The notes under the pieces were generated by a model, which worked only from the letters and a program-made list of their open reading frames with translations, searched no databases and was not told the DNA's origin. The position numbers and the translations under genes are program-made. This document shows, one piece after another, positions 1-14,900 of a stretch of 64,000 nt of DNA. The stretch is from Hepsetus odoe. Taxonomy: Eukaryota; Chordata; Actinopteri; Characiformes; Hepsetidae. How positions within the stretch are numbered: the stretch's first letter is position 1; every line of letters begins with the position of its first letter. The stretch covers positions 22,752,941 to 22,816,940 of the forward strand of contig CM029382.1 of the NCBI GenBank assembly GCA_017165825.1, given 5' to 3'.

Positions 1-460
1 ATGTAACATGCAACAATATCTTTGTAGGTCTGTATACAACCTGTAATGATATCTGCATATAACATTTAACAATATCTCTATATATCTGTATATAATCAGG
101 TTATATGCAAATATTATTGCATGTTTTTAGCTGATATTATTACAGGTTATATACAGATGTTGTTACATGTTATATACAGATATTATTGTATGATATAAGC
201 ACATATTATTGCAGGTTATATACATATTTTAGTGTTTGTCATATACAGATATTGCATATTTTATATAAATATATGGGTAGTATTGCATGATATATAAATA
301 TATTGTTGCATGTTATGCAGATATTATTGCATGTTATATACAGATATAGAAAGATATTATTGCAGGTATATCCAGATATTGCACAATACATGCAGAAATA
401 TACACAGATAGTGCAGATTATATACAGATTTATGCAGATATTCCTACACATGCCATCTGG
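1..460. repeat. AT-rich minisatellite
   Basis: Degenerate tandem units of roughly 20-25 bp built on 'atattattgcatgttata' and 'tacagatatt' fill the left edge. No coding potential. It lies in the pde2a intron preceding the first visible exon. Confidence 0.75.
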
Positions 461-489
461 AGTAAAAGCTTGTTTATGAGTTTGGAAAT

Positions 490-735
490 GTGGTTCCTTA
501 AGGCGCTTCTCATCTGTGGAGCAGATGAAGACAGGATGAGCTGCGTCCTACAGAAATGCTGCTGCCGCGATCTGAAGGTGTCTTCCAGTGAAGGCAGGGG
601 AGCCCTATTATTTTCTGGACTGTGTTTATGACTCTCTGGACAGCTGTCCTGCTGTAATACAATATGTCAGAGATGCTCCTTGCAGAGCAGCGAGACAAGG
701 ATGGGCTGCATCCCTAAAAATGTAGAGCCAATGTG
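490..735 (-). mobile_element. L2-like LINE 3' fragment
   Basis: On the minus strand this encodes a degraded LINE C-terminal segment containing 'AVQRVINTVQKIIG'. It corresponds to 'ALQGVINAAQKIIG' in the longer LINE at 16132-17694 of this window. It is a 5'-truncated, dead copy in a pde2a intron. Confidence 0.65.
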
Positions 736-894
736 GGCCTCTGGGAGGTTTTCTCTTCCTCTTCTGAGTAGTTCTTTGCTCCAGGCAACTAAATAAATCA
801 TTGTGAAATTTGTGAAAAGTTCACAAATAAATAAAATCGTTGTTGTAATTACTTATTATTGATGGCTTGGGTGTGTTTTTTTTTTCTTTTGCAG

Positions 895-934
895 GCTCTG
901 CTTCAGGTGGCGAAAAACCTCTTCACACATCTTG
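895..934 (+). CDS. pde2a: pde2a exon: helix leading into GAF-B
   Basis: Encodes ALLQVAKNLFTHL plus one base, between a 'ttttgcag' acceptor and a 'gtgagt' donor. This is the linker helix before GAF-B. First coding exon in the window. Confidence 0.93.
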
Positions 935-3900
935 GTGAGTATGGATTTAGTAAACTGGACATTGATTGGTTGTATGGTTGGTGGGTTGGTTGTTTGGTTG
1001 ACTGTCTAACTCATAAATCGATTGATTGATTGATTGGTTGATTTTTTTATTGATTGATTTAATTAATTAATTGCTTTTTTGATTGATTTATTTAATTGAT
1101 TGCATGATTGAGTGATTGACTCCAAGTGAAACTGAAAGTTCAGATCAATTAACACTATTATACGTATAGCTCTCATCCTGACATCTGACATCTGATGACT
1201 GATGCCCTCTTTTCTCATTCTCTCTCTTTCTGTCTCTCTCTCTCTCTCTCTTAGATGATGTTTCTGTCTTACTGCAGGAAATAATTGTGGAGGCCAGGAA
1301 CCTGAGCAATGCTGAGATGTGAGTTTATCTTTCTCACACACACTCCTGAGCCTATCATCACACATTTCATTTAAAAGGGGCCGCCACCTTGATTGCGTGA
1401 GCTCCAGCAGTGTAAACAGCCCCACAATGGTGGGGTTAGAGTTACAGAGTTTAATATTACAACCAAGACCTGCCATTGTTTGCAGCTAATGCAGGTAGAA
1501 ATTAGGTCAAGGCATTTCACAAACATTGCTGTTTGTAGTATCCGTGGCATCCAAGGTGATGAGCAACATTAACATCAAGGGATGTACTGAAAACACTACG
1601 CAGTGACAAAAAGTGGGAATTCTAGGTAAAAGGGTAGTTTCTGACTTGACTTCCAGCACTGATTGACGGCCATAAGACCATTTATTGCCTTTTCATTATT
1701 TTATAACAGGAAAATATTACAAATGCTATAAAACTGATTGTTTTGTAGCGAGTGTAATGTAGCAATATGCATTGGAAAAGCATTTTATTGAATGTGAGTC
1801 TTTAAGTCTTAGTTTCATTAAATAACCACCCCTTGACTTTATCATAGCAGCAGATTCATCACATCCTTTCCAGCTATTTTTGGAAATTCTTGGTGTCCAA
1901 CCCCTCCAGGATCTTTTCAAGCAGTTTTGTCGCATTTATTGGACGCCTTTCTATGGAATGTATATGGCCATTTTTCATCATTTTGAAGAACATTTGGGAT
2001 CATTATCCTGTTAAAGAATTAATTTTTTTGCAATGAAACTGATGTTCCAAAGAAAACTCTGATGTTGAAGAGCTGAATAATAATTTTCAATTTTCATGAT
2101 TTCTGTATTTTGGACATAGGCTCTAGCTCTAGCTCCCAAAAACACCTCCAGAACATCACCTCCATGTTTCACTGCAGGAACAATACATTCTGTGCTGACC
2201 TTCCCTCCATTCCCTGTCCCGCATAAACCCTTCACTTCCCTCAAATCACAGAAATTTACAGCTAATCGTCCATCCACAAGTCCTGCTCCCAGTCCTGAAC
2301 ACTGCTCCCAGTCCTGAACACAATGTTTGTGTTTTTTGGCCCACAGTTGTCTCTTTTTATTGTAAAAACACAAAATGAAGGTTTTCTCTCAGCAGCTGGA
2401 GTATTAAAAGCTGGAGAATTAAAACACAAAGTGAAAATGAGTAACTAAAGACATGCCTGATATCTCATAAAATTGTTTTTAATGTGTGGGTAGACCCAGA
2501 CTTCTGGCCCGTAGTGTAGCAGATAAGATTCAAAATAGTGGGAGATCTTTCAAGCTAGCCTTCCCATCCATCCCTCTGGGTGGGGTGGTTTTGGCACTGG
2601 AGCCCACCCTTCACTTCTAGGTGGGAGATAGAGGAACATCCAGGAAAGGTCGCAAATCTTTTCATTTCAGTCCACATTTTTAGAATTTTTAGAATTTAAA
2701 TCTCTCAAGCTAAATGATCAATAATTTAAATATGTACAGAAATGTATGGGTGAAAAAAATAAGTTGTGTGGTTACCCACTACCCCTAAAAGAAAACAAAA
2801 GACCATGAAAGATCTAGTGAATGGTTGCATTTTTTAACCACCCTGTACCCTACACTGGGATGAGGCTGCATAAGACCTGAACCTTGTCTGACCGCAGGGC
2901 CTTATAAGTAATTTCTCATGATGATTACAACCCAACAGCCTCATTACTGCTGGCTTTGAAGAACACGCCGACTTTCAGAACCTTGGCCGTGGTTTGTTTA
3001 GCGTGAGGCTGATAACAGTATGAGGGGGTGTATGTGCATGCTGGACAATTAGTGCTACAATTAATTATTCATCTCCTTCCCTCTCTCTACCTCTCTTTCG
3101 CTCAGTTGTTCAGTGTTTCTTCTGGACCGTGTCAGTCACGAACTCGTGGCCAAAGTCTTCGACGGTGGGGTTGTGAACGAAGACGAGGTAAGGCTTATGT
3201 TTGCTTATGAGTGTGAAATGTAAACATGTTGATGCCTGGACTCATCTGGAAACTGTCCCTCAAGGACTGAAATTGGAGAAGCCAGCTGTGCAGAACATCC
3301 CCCAGAGATGATCAGGGCTTTAGCCAACAGCTTTCAAGGGGAGCCAACAGAACTTGCCGTTCCAATTCCCACAAGTTCATTGTCGTCCCTCTAAAGTATC
3401 TAATTTGACTAACTTACCAAACATTTTATTCTTCTAATACTACTTGTCAACCTACCTACCTTCTTAATATTCACTGTTGTTTATTAGTGTTTGGTGTTTC
3501 CACCTATAACTCATTAAACCACCTTCAGCTGCAAAAATCACAAAAGACAACTTTAGTCCCTTAAGATGACAAGGTCCTGTTGGTACCAATCTAGATAGGG
3601 CAGATATCAAAAATGACTTGTATCAGTGTGGAAAAAGCCCAGTTCCAGGTTTCTTTTGAAAAGTTTTGAGTACTTTGTTCAGAAAAGCTTAGAAGCTTGA
3701 GAGTTGACTCTAACTTGACCCTTAGAGTTTTGGGGTTTGTGTCAAATTTGCAACTCAGAGTCTTGAGATCTGGCTCGGCCTTGCACCTCAGAGATTTGAG
3801 ACCTGCCTCTGATTTGCATCACAGAGCCCTGAGACCTGACTGTGACGTTGATCAGAGATGATACAGAGATCTGAATCAAATCTCAGGTCTTGAGACTTGA

Positions 3901-4948
3901 CTTAGACTTACATCTCACAGCCCTGAGATCTGATATCTTCATCACAGACTATTGGCACTCGACACTCGACTTTCATCTAAAAGTCTTGAGACATGAGTCA
4001 GACTTGCATCTCAGAGCCCTGGGATCTAATGCAGACCCTGATCTCAGAGTCTTGACACTCAAACTTGCATCACAGAGTCTTGAGATTTGACTTGGCCTTG
4101 CATCTAAGGGTCTTGAGAATTGAGTCAGGCCTGCCTCTCTGAGACCTAAGACCTGATAAGAACTGGCACCTCAGAGTCTTCAAGATTCTTTATTTCCAGA
4201 ATCTTTATTCATCTGATACACTGTTATACATGTAATGAAATGTGCTCAGATTATCCTAAGGCTGCACAAGTAGATGTAAAAATTTGAGTCTTGAGCGTTG
4301 GTTCTGACTCACATCTCAGAGTCTTGTGACCTGGGTCTGACATTCATTCTGGTTCTGACACACACCTAAGAGTTTATATCTTTTCAATCGGACAGAAGGA
4401 GTTCCGCATCCCTGCCGATCAGGGCATCGCTGGACACGTGGCTACCACGGGCAAAATCCTCAACATCAAAGACGCCTACTCCCACCCACTGTTCTACCGA
4501 GGTGTGGACGACAGCACTGGATTCAGAACCAGGAACATTCTCTGCTTCCCCATCAAGGACGAGAACGGAGGTACTGCAGACACTTTTGACAGAAAAGGGC
4601 AGTTTAAAGACCAAATGAGTGTTCATGTTAAAGACAGCATTATATCATAGAATGTCAGAAGTTGCATGAACAAGACTATTTGAGATCACTTACCAGTTTC
4701 CTTTTAAAAACTTTGTGTGTGACAAGACTTTTCAGATTAACAGATGCGGAATGTCCATTACATACCAAGCCACCAGTTCAGACACAAGACCAAAGTAAAA
4801 GTGACCTTGAACAGGTGGCTAAAGGTCTTTAATTTGAGATGATGTGTAATTTAGAATTGCTTTGTCCATCAACAGTCTGAGCCAAAGCAATTCAAAGGAG
4901 TGAAAGATCAGAAAAAAGCTAAATTGACAATTTAATTCCCCCCGGTCA

Positions 4949-4990
<42 letters not shown>

Positions 4991-7725
4991 AAATGTTTTA
5001 GACGCTTTTAGCGAGTGTGTGGGTGTGTGCCTGGGGTGAGTGTTTGGAGCAGATTTAGATGTCCTGTCAGTCTGTGTGCATTTTTTGAGCTGGTTTGAAG
5101 TGTTTCCAGCTGTTCCTTTGAATGCATTCATGTTTTCATTCATTTTCAATCCAAATATATCCTCACTTTGAAGGATAACAAGAGAAAAACAAGACAGACA
5201 AAATGGTCCTGGAGATGTAAAGTGCTTTTTTACTAAAGCTTTAGGTTAAAAGAAAACATCTTGCCTGAGGTTAAGATTAGAGTTAGATTTAGGGTTAAGC
5301 TCTAGAAACTATTTTTACATATAAATACACGTTTATAAAATATACGGGGCTTATTATTATAAACAGACGCATTTATATAATGGGTATGCATCATATTATT
5401 ACATAATTTTTATTACTATTATGTCCTACAAACATATAACATATAGATATTTCTTTTGGGAATAAGTGTGATAACACTTAGCCTCTCTCTCTTTTCTATC
5501 TCTCTCCAGAGGTTATTGGAGTTGCTGAGCTGGTGAATAAAACGAATGGACCGTGGTTTAACCGTTTTGATGAGGATCTGGCAACTGCCTTCTCCATCTA
5601 CTGTGGAATTAGCATTGCACATGTGAGTGGCAGACAAGAAGGGAACCAATGCAGAATGATTTTGTCCTGACCAGCAGCAGGGGTCCATATGCTCTGACAA
5701 GAGCCTGGCAAGAGGAATCACACTCAACATTATTGAGAAAGCTTGGTCTGATTCTGCAGAGCCTTTCCTGCCACAAGAGGGTGCTGTTCCCAAACATATC
5801 AGTTTGCTACCAGCCCAAATGAGAAACATTAGCAGTGTTGGAGAACCAGTTCAGAGAATTTAACCAATGCACATCCTGATCCTCACTTGAGTGTGAAGTT
5901 CATTTATTCTGCTTCTATAAATATGTTGCATTTGAGACTGCAGCCATTTTTTCCAATTCAACCTCCATGTGAAGCTAAGAGTACTAATGGCTGGTTTTGA
6001 ATTCTGATCAAGGTCATTGACTGAAGTGTGCTTTGTTATTTTGCTTGGTTTCAGTCTTTGCTGTATAAGAGAGTGCATGAAGCGCAGTTCCGCAGTCACC
6101 TTGCCAATGAGATGATGATGTACCACATGAAGGTGTCTGAGGAGGAGGTGACCAAGCTGCTGGTTATTGGCATTGAGTCCGTCCAGAAGATTCACCCCAG
6201 CTTCGCTGAGTTCACCTACACGCCACGATCTTTGCCTGACGACAGCACACCTATGGTCAGCCTTTGTGGCCGTATAGTCAGACCTTTATGAGAACAGAGT
6301 GTCCATAAAACGAGAAAATATATCACCCTGCGAGCACCAGGGACCCATTAGCTACATATCATTTTTTATGATGATAAAATATTAAATCAGAAAAATAGGA
6401 CCATGTTTGACTGGCCCGAATACAATTAGCCAATCTAATCAGAGATATCTGACCAACAAATCAAAATACATTTGGTCCATCAATGTCCTAAAACCCAATT
6501 AAATGGACAACCTTCTCAACAGTGTAGTGGTTACACAAGCAGCATGAGGCTGCATGCCCTGTTATGTGTACATTGAGATTAATATGTGGCTTAAGGGCCT
6601 AATCTTTTGACAACTTTTGAATGTGATCAATTTAGAAAGTTACATTTGTACAGTTTACTCATGGAATTTTCAATCACTGCTGTTTTTACTTCAGTTATAA
6701 CCTCATTTACCTCAGTTATTTTTTCATTCAGTTTTTGCCATATGTCTTTCAGATATTGCCATATTTACCTGTGTTATTGCCATATATCACTCAGTTGTAG
6801 CCATATTTACCTCAGATAACAATTACTAGCCTTGTTATCTCAGATACTACCACATTTCACTCAGATATTAACTTATTTACCTCAGTTATTGCCATATTTA
6901 CCTCAGTTACTAGCATAGTTACCTCAGATTCTACAACATCTACTCAGATACTAACTTATTTATCTCAGCTACTAGCATGGTTACCTCAGATACTACCACA
7001 CTTCACTCAGATATATCGCCATATTTGACTCAGTTATTGACATACAATTATTTCATTTCGTTTTTGCCATATGTCATTCAAATATTGCCACATTTACCTT
7101 AGTTACTGACATATTTACCTGAGTTATTGCTATATATCACTCAGTTGTAGCCATATTTACCTCAGTTACTAGCATTGTTATCTCAGATACTACCACATTT
7201 GTGATATTAACTTATTTACCTCAGTTATCGCCATATTTGACATACAAATATATCATTCAGATATTGCCACATTTACCTTATTAACTGCCATATTTCACTC
7301 ACTTATTGAAATATTTCATTCAGATATTGCACAATTTACCGCCAACCAAATATGGTTGCTGCCATATTTACCTCAATAATTGCCTTATTTCACTAAATTA
7401 TTGGCATATCATATCGGTTTTTGCAACATTTCACGTTGTTACTGTCATATTTCACCTAGTTATTACTAGACTTTACTCAGTTATATAGTGCTTTTTAATC
7501 AGTTACTGTCATGTTTGTCCCATTTATCCCATATTTCTTAGCCATTCTCACATTTCATTCACTTATTGCCACAAAATCTTAAAAATAATTTTGTATCAGG
7601 GATATTAAGTGTCGTTTTTTTTTTCTTTCCAGGGCATTTTGAGCATGTTTGAAGACATGGGTTTTATAAACACCTACAAGATTGACCTGCACACTCTGGC
7701 CAGGTATACTCTCTCTTATTCTCTC

Positions 7726-7758
<33 letters not shown>

Positions 7759-8653
7759 NNNNNNNNNNNNNNNNNNNNNNNNNNNNNNNNNNNNNNNNNN
7801 NNNNNNNNNNNNNNNNNNNNNNNNNNNNNNNNNNNNNNNNNNNNNNNNNNNNNNNNNNNNNNNNNNNNNNNNNNNNNNNNNNNNNNNNNNNNNNNNNNNN
7901 NNNNNNNNNNNNNNNNNNNNNNNNNNNNNNNNNNNNNNNNNNNNNNNNNNNNNNNNNNNNNNNNNNNNNNNNNNNNNNNNNNNNNNNNNNNNTGTTGTTA
8001 ATGTGGGCAACACAGTGGCACGGTGTGTGGAGCTGTTGCCTCACAGCGAGAAGGTCTTGGCCTTGATTCCCCGGTGGGACGGTCCGTGTCCTTTCTGTGT
8101 GGAGTTTGTTCCTCCCGTGTCTGTGTGTGTTTCCTCCAGGACCTGCAGGTTTTTTGATGATGCTAAATTGTCCCCTTGGTGTGAGTGTGTGTGCATGTCT
8201 GTGTATCTGCCCTGTGATGGACTGTTGACCTGTCCTGGATGTGTCTCCCCCTTTCTCCCTGTGGAGCTGGGATGGACTCCATCACTGCCCGTGACCGTAA
8301 TTTATCATTGTTAATGTATTTATTTATGGTTTCTTTATGAGTTACTTAAAAAATTTGGTTACATTCTTCTTTTTGGTTGAACTACAAACACAACTTTATC
8401 CATCACTCCCTTCAACCCTGAATGCACGAAGGGGAACGAGTGAACCCGTCTCCCAGCGACAAATAATACCTGTGTCCAGTCACCTGATTTACAGTGTGAA
8501 ACCGGAGGCCTTCGAGTCCCGTCTAAAGCAATTATCTCCCCACTAAGTGTTGGTGTTTTGCACTGAAAGGAAAAGTGCAGCGCTGCAGTGAACTCTTCAA
8601 GTTAACACGAATAATTAGCGACCGCATACGTCTCCTCCTGAAAGCCACCATCC

Positions 8654-8713
<60 letters not shown>

Positions 8714-9569
8714 TCTTATTCCTTTCTCTCCTCTTCCCTCTTCTTACTCTCTCTTTCTCCTAAAGTCCATCTTTCTCTCTCTTTGTTGTTCCTACCAGTT
8801 TTCTCTCTCTTTCCCCCTCTCTCCAGCTATTTTTCTCTCTTTCCTTTGAAACCAATATGGATTATGTTGGTACACAAAGCAGAGCAACAACAATAACTGA
8901 GCAGGAGTCAAGGAGCTCTGGAAAACACCTGCCGAACAGAAGGAGGAGGATTTGGGCCAGAGACGGACATATGCTCATGAGAAAGTGCAGACCCAGTTTA
9001 CTTAGTGACTGAACTTTTAATATGTGAAGGATATCATACAAACTGGCCACATTGTGAGGATAGACAGGTCATGGGTCAAATCCCAAACCAGTAGGTTGCT
9101 CTGAGGTACCACCAAACAAGGTACAGTCCCCGTCACTTCTCCCCGGGCGCTAGATATGGCTGCTCACTGATACTCACACTAGAAGCCAATACTCAATCAA
9201 ACCCATTCCCAAACTTGCTCAACACATTTTCCATTTTTTAAAACGTTGAGCAAGCTTGTGGGTGTGGCTCTGGACTGGGACTGAGTGCTTCTTCTTGTAT
9301 CACTGGTCATACAATCAGTTACATAATTCAGTCTGTGTCTCTGCTGTCAGCTGTGTGAAATGGAAAGTCCCTATACTAATATTAATGCTGATGAAGGGGT
9401 GCAGCCTTAATGGTTTTAACTGGAGGGTTGGGTGTTCAATCCCCAGGACCAATAGGCAAAATGTGGTTGAGTAGGGGACAGAAGTGGCTGAAGTGCTCTT
9501 GGACAAGTCACCTAAGCTCATAGCTGGCCCAGGTGTTGCATCACACTGCTTCTGGTGCGTGTGTTAACT

Positions 9570-9640
<71 letters not shown>

Positions 9641-11923
9641 TGTGTGTTTGTTTGTCTGTGTAGGTTTTGTCTGATGGTGAAGAAGGGCTACAGGGACCCT
9701 CCCTACCACAACTGGATGCATGCGTTCTCCGTTTCCCACTTCTGTTACCTGCTCTACAAAAACCTAGAGCTTTCCAACTACCTCGAGTAAGAACACACAC
9801 ACACACGCACAGCTAAACAGTTCGATTTATGAGTTGACATGAAAAACAATATGCGAACCTTTCCTTTAAAAATTATAATATACAAATGTCAAATAAATTA
9901 TATTTGTATATATATCAGCTCCTTTAGAAAACAATGAGACTTCAATATACACAATATCCTGTATATTTGTATATTAGTATATATGTGGCAGCAGTGCCCT
10001 AGTGGTTAATGAGTTGGTCCCAGGATCAGAAGATTGTGGGTTCGAATCCCAGGCCACTAGATTGGCCCCAAGGTACCCTTGAGCAACGTACCATCTCAAT
10101 ATTCATTCATGTATGTCTACAGCACAGTTCCTTTTCTTCTACAGGGACATAGAGATTCTGGCTCTCTTTGTTTCCTGCATGTGCCATGACCTGGACCACC
10201 GAGGAACCAACAACTCTTTCCAGGTGGCCTCGGTAAGAACACCCGTCCACAAGACTCACACATTTGGTTTTTAGCAGGCCATGTTCAAGGCCATAGTGCC
10301 ATATATACACAATTTAAGCCTTTTATGCCAAATTCAATCAGTCAGCCCATGCATGTTTGTTGTCTGAAGGTTGCTTATGCTGGAGCAATGTAGCTGGATT
10401 ACTTCCTCATTCACATCTGTTGGACAATGTCCAGCACAGCAGATGGTTTCCATGCACACGTGCTAATTTGGTGTTTATATGCTTCACTGTCTTTTTGTCT
10501 ACGTTAACCTGAAATCCACACTGCTCAGACCCCAAACAGGGCTTGGTTGACTGACGGCATTTGGTGAAAAACTGTACATTAGGTTTCTAGGCAAACCCTC
10601 ACTTTAACGGTTGAACAGAACTGCCTTCTTCTTTTGGCTGCTCCTGTTAGGTGTCCCTAAAGTGGATCAGTTTTTTTCATTTCTTCCTGTCTGCATCTTC
10701 CTCTTTCACACAAACTGCATGTGCTCTCTCACCACATCCATAAACCTCCTCTTTGTCCTTCTTCTTCTCCTCTCTTCTCTTCTTCTCCCGAAATACTCTG
10801 CGTCTCTCCTCTGGACATGTCCAAACCAATACAATCTTGCTTCTCTAACTTTGTCTCCAAATCATCCAACTTGAGCTGTCCCACTATTATACTTATTTCT
10901 ATTCCTGTCCATCCTCGTCACTCCTAGCGCAGATCTTAGCAACTCTTGACACCTCCAGCTCCACCTCCTGTTATTTCATCAGCACCACTGTCTCCAATCC
11001 GTACCATCCCAACTGCCCTTCTTAAAGAAAGAAAATTGCTCTGATATATGATTTTTTTTCTTTTTTTTGCAGCAATCTGTCCTGGCAGCCCTTTACAGCT
11101 CAGAGGGATCTGTTATGGAGGTAAACACACACACACATGCACACATTTACAGCAGAGCGACTTATCCAGAGCGACTTCACGCACGCACGCACACACACAG
11201 ACACACACACACACACAAACACACACAAACATACACACACACACGCACACACACAAGCCAACCCTTATTTCTTTATATTTTGTTCGAAATTGAGACAACA
11301 GGTTCAGCGATTTATTGCAACATGCGCAAACATACATGTAAATCCAGTCAATAAGTTTTGAGTTTGACGGATTTTTAACCAGTTTTAAAGTCGATAATTG
11401 ATATGACCACCGTTATTCTTCAGGGCAGCCTCAACTCTCTAAAGGAGGGATGTAAGTGTGAGTAGTAAAAAGCAAACAGAACTTTATCAAACTAGAACAA
11501 AGATGAACTAAACAAAAGAGAAACAAGCAAGGCGATTGCAGGGGTACACAAAAGCAAGAACAGCAACGGGAACAGCAACAGAATAACAAGAACCAATAAA
11601 GATTTAAGACAAACAGAGGGTGAAATATAACAAGACCAAACATGCATCACCTGGGAAAAGGGAGGAGACATGAACGTGAATCAGGTGTGAAGGGGCAGTA
11701 CTAAGGCAGGGCATGAACAAATCTAAACACAAGCGCGTGGCAATACATGGAAATGGAAAAACACGCACGTGAACCTGAGAAGCCTGACATTACCAAATAA
11801 AGTTCCCAGAAGTTATTTGGTCATAAAGATTCTCCTCTGCAGCTGAAAAAGAAGTAGATTGCTCTCCGTGTTAATTTGGGATCATTTCTATTGGTCAAAT
11901 CATTATAACAAAGGTGGTACATA

Positions 11924-11979
<56 letters not shown>

Positions 11980-14900
11980 CCCAACACTAACAGGCCAGCT
12001 TTTCTAAAAGTCAGTTGCTAAAAGGACTGATCCTGTTAAACTGGACATTGCATCATCAGGAATGAATGAAATTGCATCTGGAAGACGTGGATGAGGGTTT
12101 AGTGCCAAGTGTAATCCAGCCCACCTGTCTGCAATCTTCAGCAGCCCCTGAAAACCTTCATTTGTTGCATCAGGTGTGGAGGATCAGGCTTACAGCTTCA
12201 GGACAAGAGCTAGACATGTCTGATTGAAGATATTACTTCCAAATGAAATAAACACCTGTAAGACAAATCACATAAACGGGCTGCAGGTGCTCGAGCCATT
12301 TGGACTCGCCATGTAAACAAGAGCTGCACAATGAGGACCAAACACCAGCATTGCGTCAGTGATTCTCTATGGCATGCGTTACAAACCTTTTTCACCAGTA
12401 CTACTAGAGCCAGGTTCTCACTGACTGTCGGACAAAATAAAAATGTAAAAAAGGCAACAGAGCTTATATGAAACATTAGCTCAAAGATAATGTGCATAGA
12501 AGAATCAATAAAATCAATATAAAAGGCAAATGAAGCAGATCTATAAACACAATTTGAAAAAAAATTAGCTTTTTATTGCAATACAGCAAAAATGGGGCAA
12601 AAAATGTCTTTGAGACATTAAAAATAATAATTTAAAAATAATAATGACTATTTAAAACTAATTTAAGATTTGAGAGTTTATTACAGATGTATTTAACAGG
12701 CTAAATCATGCATCATCACCTAAAACGCCAGGGTCCTTTATCTCTCCATTCATTTGGTAAAAGAAAAAAGATAAAATACACTTTTTTATCTTCACTTTTG
12801 GTTATTTGTTTATTCAGCTATAATGTATATAATATAATTCATAAAACTGACAATAAAACGATCGTATAATTAAACTAAGGTCAAACATAAATAGACTAAT
12901 AGTAAATAAAAGTAATTCAAGTAATTAAATTATTTAAAGCAATTAAACAATAAAATAAACAAATAATTAAGCAATTAAAGTAAACATTGAATGAACTATA
13001 CAATAACAAGTTAACAAATTAATAAGTAACCAAATGAAGCAATAAATATGAACAGAATAAGTAAACAATAACATTAAGCAATTAATGAAGTCAGTAACAA
13101 AAGTAAGCAATAAAATAAGTAAACAGTAACAAAAAAAACAACAATTAGGTAATTGAACGATAACTTGTATGCCCCAGTCTGTCCAATGATTTCCTGGACT
13201 CTTCTGCCCTCTAGTGGCCATTCTGGCAGCCTACACTTTTCCATGAAATATTTCAATTCTGGTGACCCTGTGTTTGTGTGTGTTTGTTGGAACAGCGGCA
13301 TCACTTTGCTCAGGCCATCGCCATCCTGAACACACATGGCTGCAACATCTTTGAGAAATTCTCCAGAAAGGTACACCCTCTGTATGGCCGCATCACATTA
13401 ACCTGCTTTAATCCGTATTCATTATGATGGCTTTGGTGATGAGGGCACACTGTGTCTCCCTATGGTTTTCAGGACTATCAGAGGATGCTGGACCTGATGA
13501 GAGACATCATTCTGGCCACTGATCTGGCCCACCACCTCCGCATCTTCAAAGACCTGCAGAAGATGGCAGAAGGTAGAGCGGGTCATGCCAGTGTAGTGCC
13601 ACCTTGCTTGTACACAGATATCATAGTCCATCTGTTGACCTATAGTTTGTGTTCTTCTAGCTCTTCACCAGTGGTTACCATAGAGTTGCTCCTGATATTT
13701 TAGGGTTCCTGTCGTGAAAGGGAAAGTGACTATTTGTTATTGTGAACATGCCTCAGCACCACAACGAATTGTTCCTTGCTCAAGGGTGCCTTGGGGTAAC
13801 CTACTGGACTGGGACTCACGTCCACAATCTTCAGATCATGGGACATAGTCCCTAAACACTAGCCAACCTCTCACATCAGCACCTCCATAGCTTTACTTAA
13901 AGTGGACATTCAAATAAGAAGATACTGATACCTGGGGCAACAGTGGCCTTGGCCTTGTTTAGGGACTAACTGGGTTCAAATCCTGGACCAGTAGTTTACC
14001 CTGAAGTACCCTTGAGCAAGGTACCATCCCCAACACTGTTCCCCAGGCCTAGAATCAGTGGCTGCACATTGCTGCACTTCAGTGTTATGGGTTCACAATA
14101 AGGTCACTTTCACTTTCACAGGCAAGTGGACAGCAAGTGTATTTACAACTCAACGTCCAGGTTCATGACCACATCACATCTCCTTGGTCTGCCTGTTGTG
14201 GACACTTATCCAACCCCTGTGTCTCTATAGTTGGGTATAATCCCAGAAGTCAGACGCACCGCAGTCTGCTCTTGTGCCTGTTGATGACCTCCTGTGACCT
14301 CTCAGACCAGACCAAGGGTTGGAAGACCACTAGAAAGATCGCTGTGAGAAACAATAACCTTTCTTTACTCATCACTCTGAATACACATCACCCTGAAGGA
14401 ATATTATTCATAGTTGCTGCTGAATATGTCAAAGTAATTTTTGAATAAATAATTGTAGTTACTGGATCATTTATGGAAGTAAATGAACACATTATCATCA
14501 CCATTACTAATTTTAATTAGTAATTTAATTAATTTATCATTTTTCCTGAATAATTCATTGTAATTTTTGAAAACTGAACAGTAATTAGAAAAATCATACT
14601 AGATACCAAACTTAATTGTAAACACTAAAAATATTATATTAGACACTGAATAATTTATTGTAGTTCCTGAACAATTTGCAAATCTTATTTTGCAACTCAA
14701 ATGAAAAAATTAATGATTAACTTACTGCATATTTGTTACTGAATAGTTTATTGTAGTTGCTACTGAATAATTGATACTATTTACTAAAAATAAGTATAAT
14801 AGACACTAAATAATTAAAAATACACTATGAAAAAGCTAGTAGAAATGCATCATTTTTAGTAATTACTGTATAATTTATAGTAGTTACTAAGTATCTTGTG

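Noticed and set aside
1063..1476. 137-codon minus-strand frame over a pde2a exon
   Set aside because: Shadow of the exon at 1255-1318 plus a GA-repeat translation.
6680..7575. Regularly spaced short repeats resembling a CRISPR array
   Set aside because: Units are contiguous and degenerate with no unique spacers, and the DNA is a vertebrate intron.
7579..8314. Long reading frames across 7579-8314 on both strands
   Set aside because: They consist mostly of N and TC-repeat translation.
9968..10105. Possible tRNA gene from its A and B boxes
   Set aside because: The 3' half does not pair into a cloverleaf and related copies are scattered nearby; it is a SINE head.
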